Source of the DNA: VRUE01 sp963725085 | Lineage (GTDB): Bacteria > Actinomycetota > Thermoleophilia > Solirubrobacterales > 70-9 | DNA length: 64,000 bases | Reading direction: 5' to 3' | Assembly: GCA_963725085.1 (NCBI GenBank) | Contig: CAVRXM010000005.1 | Span: 868,001-932,000 of the forward strand | Shown here: positions 62,911-64,000 of the stretch, one piece after another | Numbering within the stretch: the stretch's first letter is position 1 | Layout: the number at the start of each line of letters is the position of its first letter | Notes under the pieces: model-generated | What the model was told of the DNA's origin: nothing | Databases searched by the model: none | Seen by the model: only the letters and a program-made list of their open reading frames with translations | Made by a program: the position numbers and the translations under genes

Positions 62911-63119
62911 CGATAGGTGATGCGGCCGCGGTCGAGGTCGTACGGCGAGAGCTCGATCTTCACCCGGTCGCCGGGCAGGATCCTGATGTAGTGGCGGCGC
63001 ATCTTGCCGGAGATGTGACCGAGCACCTCGTGCCCGTTGTCGAGTTTGACGCGGAACATCGTGTTGGGGAGGGCCTCGGTGATCTCGCCCTCCATCTCGA
63101 TCTTCTCCTCTTTGGCCAT
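62901..63119 (-). CDS. infA: translation initiation factor IF-1
   Basis: 72 residues, the exact family length. The OB-fold sequence is complete: MAKEEKIEMEGEITEALPNT, MFRVKLDNGHEVLGHISGKM, RRHYIRILPGDRVKIELSPY, DLDRGRITYRYK. IF-1 binds the ribosomal A site during initiation. It is not in the usual position between map/adk and rpmJ/rpsM; neighbours are a hydrolase and a SnoaL-like gene. Its 3' end overlaps the convergent hydrolase by 10 bp. Confidence 0.96.
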   Translation of the reverse strand: MAKEEKIEMEGEITEALPNTMFRVKLDNGHEVLGHISGKMRRHYIRILPGDRVKIELSPYDLDRGRITYRYK

Positions 63120-63199
63120 GCGGCGGAGAGGCTACCTGACGGGAGAGAATCGGCGGCGCCGGCGTTCATGGCGATCGCGGCGCCCGCTACGGTCTCGGC

Positions 63200-63641
63200 A
63201 TGACCCGGGACGAGGAGCGGGCGGCGGACTTCGTCGGACGGTTCACCGAGTTTTGGCAGGCACCGACCGTGGAGGGGCTCGACGACCGTCCTCGCGCCCG
63301 ATGCACGGCTTTCCGCCCCGATGACCGCGACGACACACGGCCTGGAGGAGGGAAGGCGCGCCTTCGCTTCGCTCTTCGAGCTGATCCCCGACATGACCGC
63401 CGAAGTTCACCGTTGGGGTGCCACCAGAGATGGGGTCCTGATCGAGTTCACGGTTCGGGGAACGGCCGGCGGAGCTGCGATCTCCTGGGAGTCGGTCGAC
63501 CGCTTCGTCCTCGACGAGGACGGGCTGGCAACGGAACGCTTCACCTATTTCGACTCTCTGCCGCTCGCGCTCTCCCTATTGCGGCGCCCGCGGGCATGGG
63601 CCGGATTCGCTCGCGGCAGATTCAGCCAAACACGCCGCTGA
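63200..63641 (+). CDS. SnoaL-like (NTF2-fold) protein, frameshifted
   Basis: The first frame encodes MTRDEERAADFVGRFTEFWQ and APTVEGLDD. Near 63285 it shifts to LEEGRRAFASLFELIPDMTA, EVHRWGATRDGVLIEFTVRG, WESVDRFVLDEDGLATERFT and YFDSLPLALSLLRRPRAW. The joined protein of about 146 residues has the cone-shaped SnoaL/NTF2 pattern of small cyclases, isomerases or binding proteins. No active-site pair can be assigned with confidence. Confidence 0.65.
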
Positions 63642-63688
63642 GCCGTCACCGTGGCAACAGAGGACCTCGGGACGACTGGAGAGCCAGG

Positions 63689-64000
63689 TCAGCCCCGCCC
63701 GACAATCGCAGCGAACGCCGTGCGAATGCCGTTTGCGGTCACTGCCATGTGGAGCCATGACCGCCCTCGCGGACTGATCGGTACAACCAGCTTCTTGGTC
63801 TTCGCCCGAACCTTGAACCTGCTCTTGTTGACGGTGAGAAGGGTCGGCACGGCGGAGCGTGCCTTGATCACGATCTTCTTCGCTCCCGGCCCGATCTTCT
63901 TCGGAACCGAGAGCCGCAGGAACGGGAGCCGGACCGGCTTCACCTTGACGATCGCGCCGGCGCTGGCGGCCGATCCACCGGCTCCGTGAGCGACGAGGCG
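63689..64000 (-). CDS. C-terminal part of a secreted protein (runs off the window)
   Basis: The minus-strand frame is open from the window edge to a TAA/TAG-type stop at 63689. The last 100 residues include KVKPVRLPFLRLSVPKKIGP, KARSAVPTLLTVNKSRFKVR and AKTKKLVVPISPRGRSWLHM. This Lys-rich beta-sandwich tail resembles the tails of other exported proteins in the window. The N-terminus lies outside. Confidence 0.5.
   Translation of the reverse strand, partial: RLVAHGAGGSAASAGAIVKVKPVRLPFLRLSVPKKIGPGAKKIVIKARSAVPTLLTVNKSRFKVRAKTKKLVVPISPRGRSWLHMAVTANGIRTAFAAIVGRG

Noticed and set aside
62901..63119. ribosomal protein operon around infA
   Set aside because: Neither rpmJ nor rpsM/rpsK is present on either side; infA stands alone here.

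Overview
The window is high-GC chromosomal DNA from an actinobacterium. The best guess is Thermoleophilia/Solirubrobacterales. That is an inference from the dense GC-rich coding, the family of secreted proteins starting MRPKLTYANV and carrying KNSVGPKQL-type repeats, and many secreted proteins ending in basic beta-sandwich tails. Three tRNA genes (His-GTG, Arg-TCT, Pro-TGG), infA, greA, trxB and heme-copper oxidase genes show that this is core chromosome interrupted by small accessory patches. No rRNA, CRISPR array or intact mobile element was seen.

1-5.4 kb is a decayed accessory zone: the 3' end of an unknown gene, a frameshifted BTAD regulator remnant, a nucleoside-phosphorylase-like gene, a tRNA-Met remnant, then a 2.6 kb segment bounded by a perfect 46-bp direct repeat of the 3' part of tRNA-His. 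The segment carries a frameshifted collagen-like gene, a broken helicase-associated-repeat gene and an isochorismatase-fold hydrolase. 5.4-12.7 kb holds a PucR-type regulator, secreted proteins, a reductase, a BlaI/M56 pair and a divergent uppP. 12.7-17.2 kb is an array of paralogous secreted repeat proteins and their fragments, tRNA-Arg and an integrase fragment. 17.2-31.9 kb is mixed housekeeping: hydrolase, multi-pass membrane protein, msrA, beta-propeller protein, toxin-antitoxin pair beside tRNA-Pro, cobalamin adenosyltransferase, OsmC, SDR, NUDIX and a peroxiredoxin. 31.9-39.2 kb is a beta-oxidation operon (thiolase, class IV aminotransferase, acyl-CoA dehydrogenase, enoyl-CoA hydratase, hydroxyacyl-CoA dehydrogenase) ending in an alkylsulfatase, with a FadR-like palindrome over one start codon. 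39.2-46.3 kb has two YWTD propeller proteins, a UBP zinc finger, greA, trxB and two membrane genes.

46.3-58.7 kb is the respiratory region and the most interesting part. A complete canonical aa3-type set on the minus strand (ctaC, ctaD, a Usp-like gene, ctaE) faces a plus-strand set with heme biosynthesis genes (ctaB, ctaA) and a di-heme cytochrome c. That plus-strand set begins with a second oxidase pair in which subunit II has lost its CuA ligands and subunit I has lost nearly all heme and CuB ligands while keeping the fold motifs. This cofactor-less oxidase homolog, with two tiny membrane proteins downstream of ctaB, is the best candidate for an undescribed system. 58.7-64 kb holds small proteins, an AtzG-like/amidase pair chained to a glycoside hydrolase, infA, a SnoaL-like protein and a partial secreted protein.

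Many genes, including ones expected to be essential, carry single-base frameshifts at G/C runs, most densely from 41 to 63 kb. This looks more like consensus error in the assembly than real decay, so I keep such genes as CDS and state where the frame breaks.
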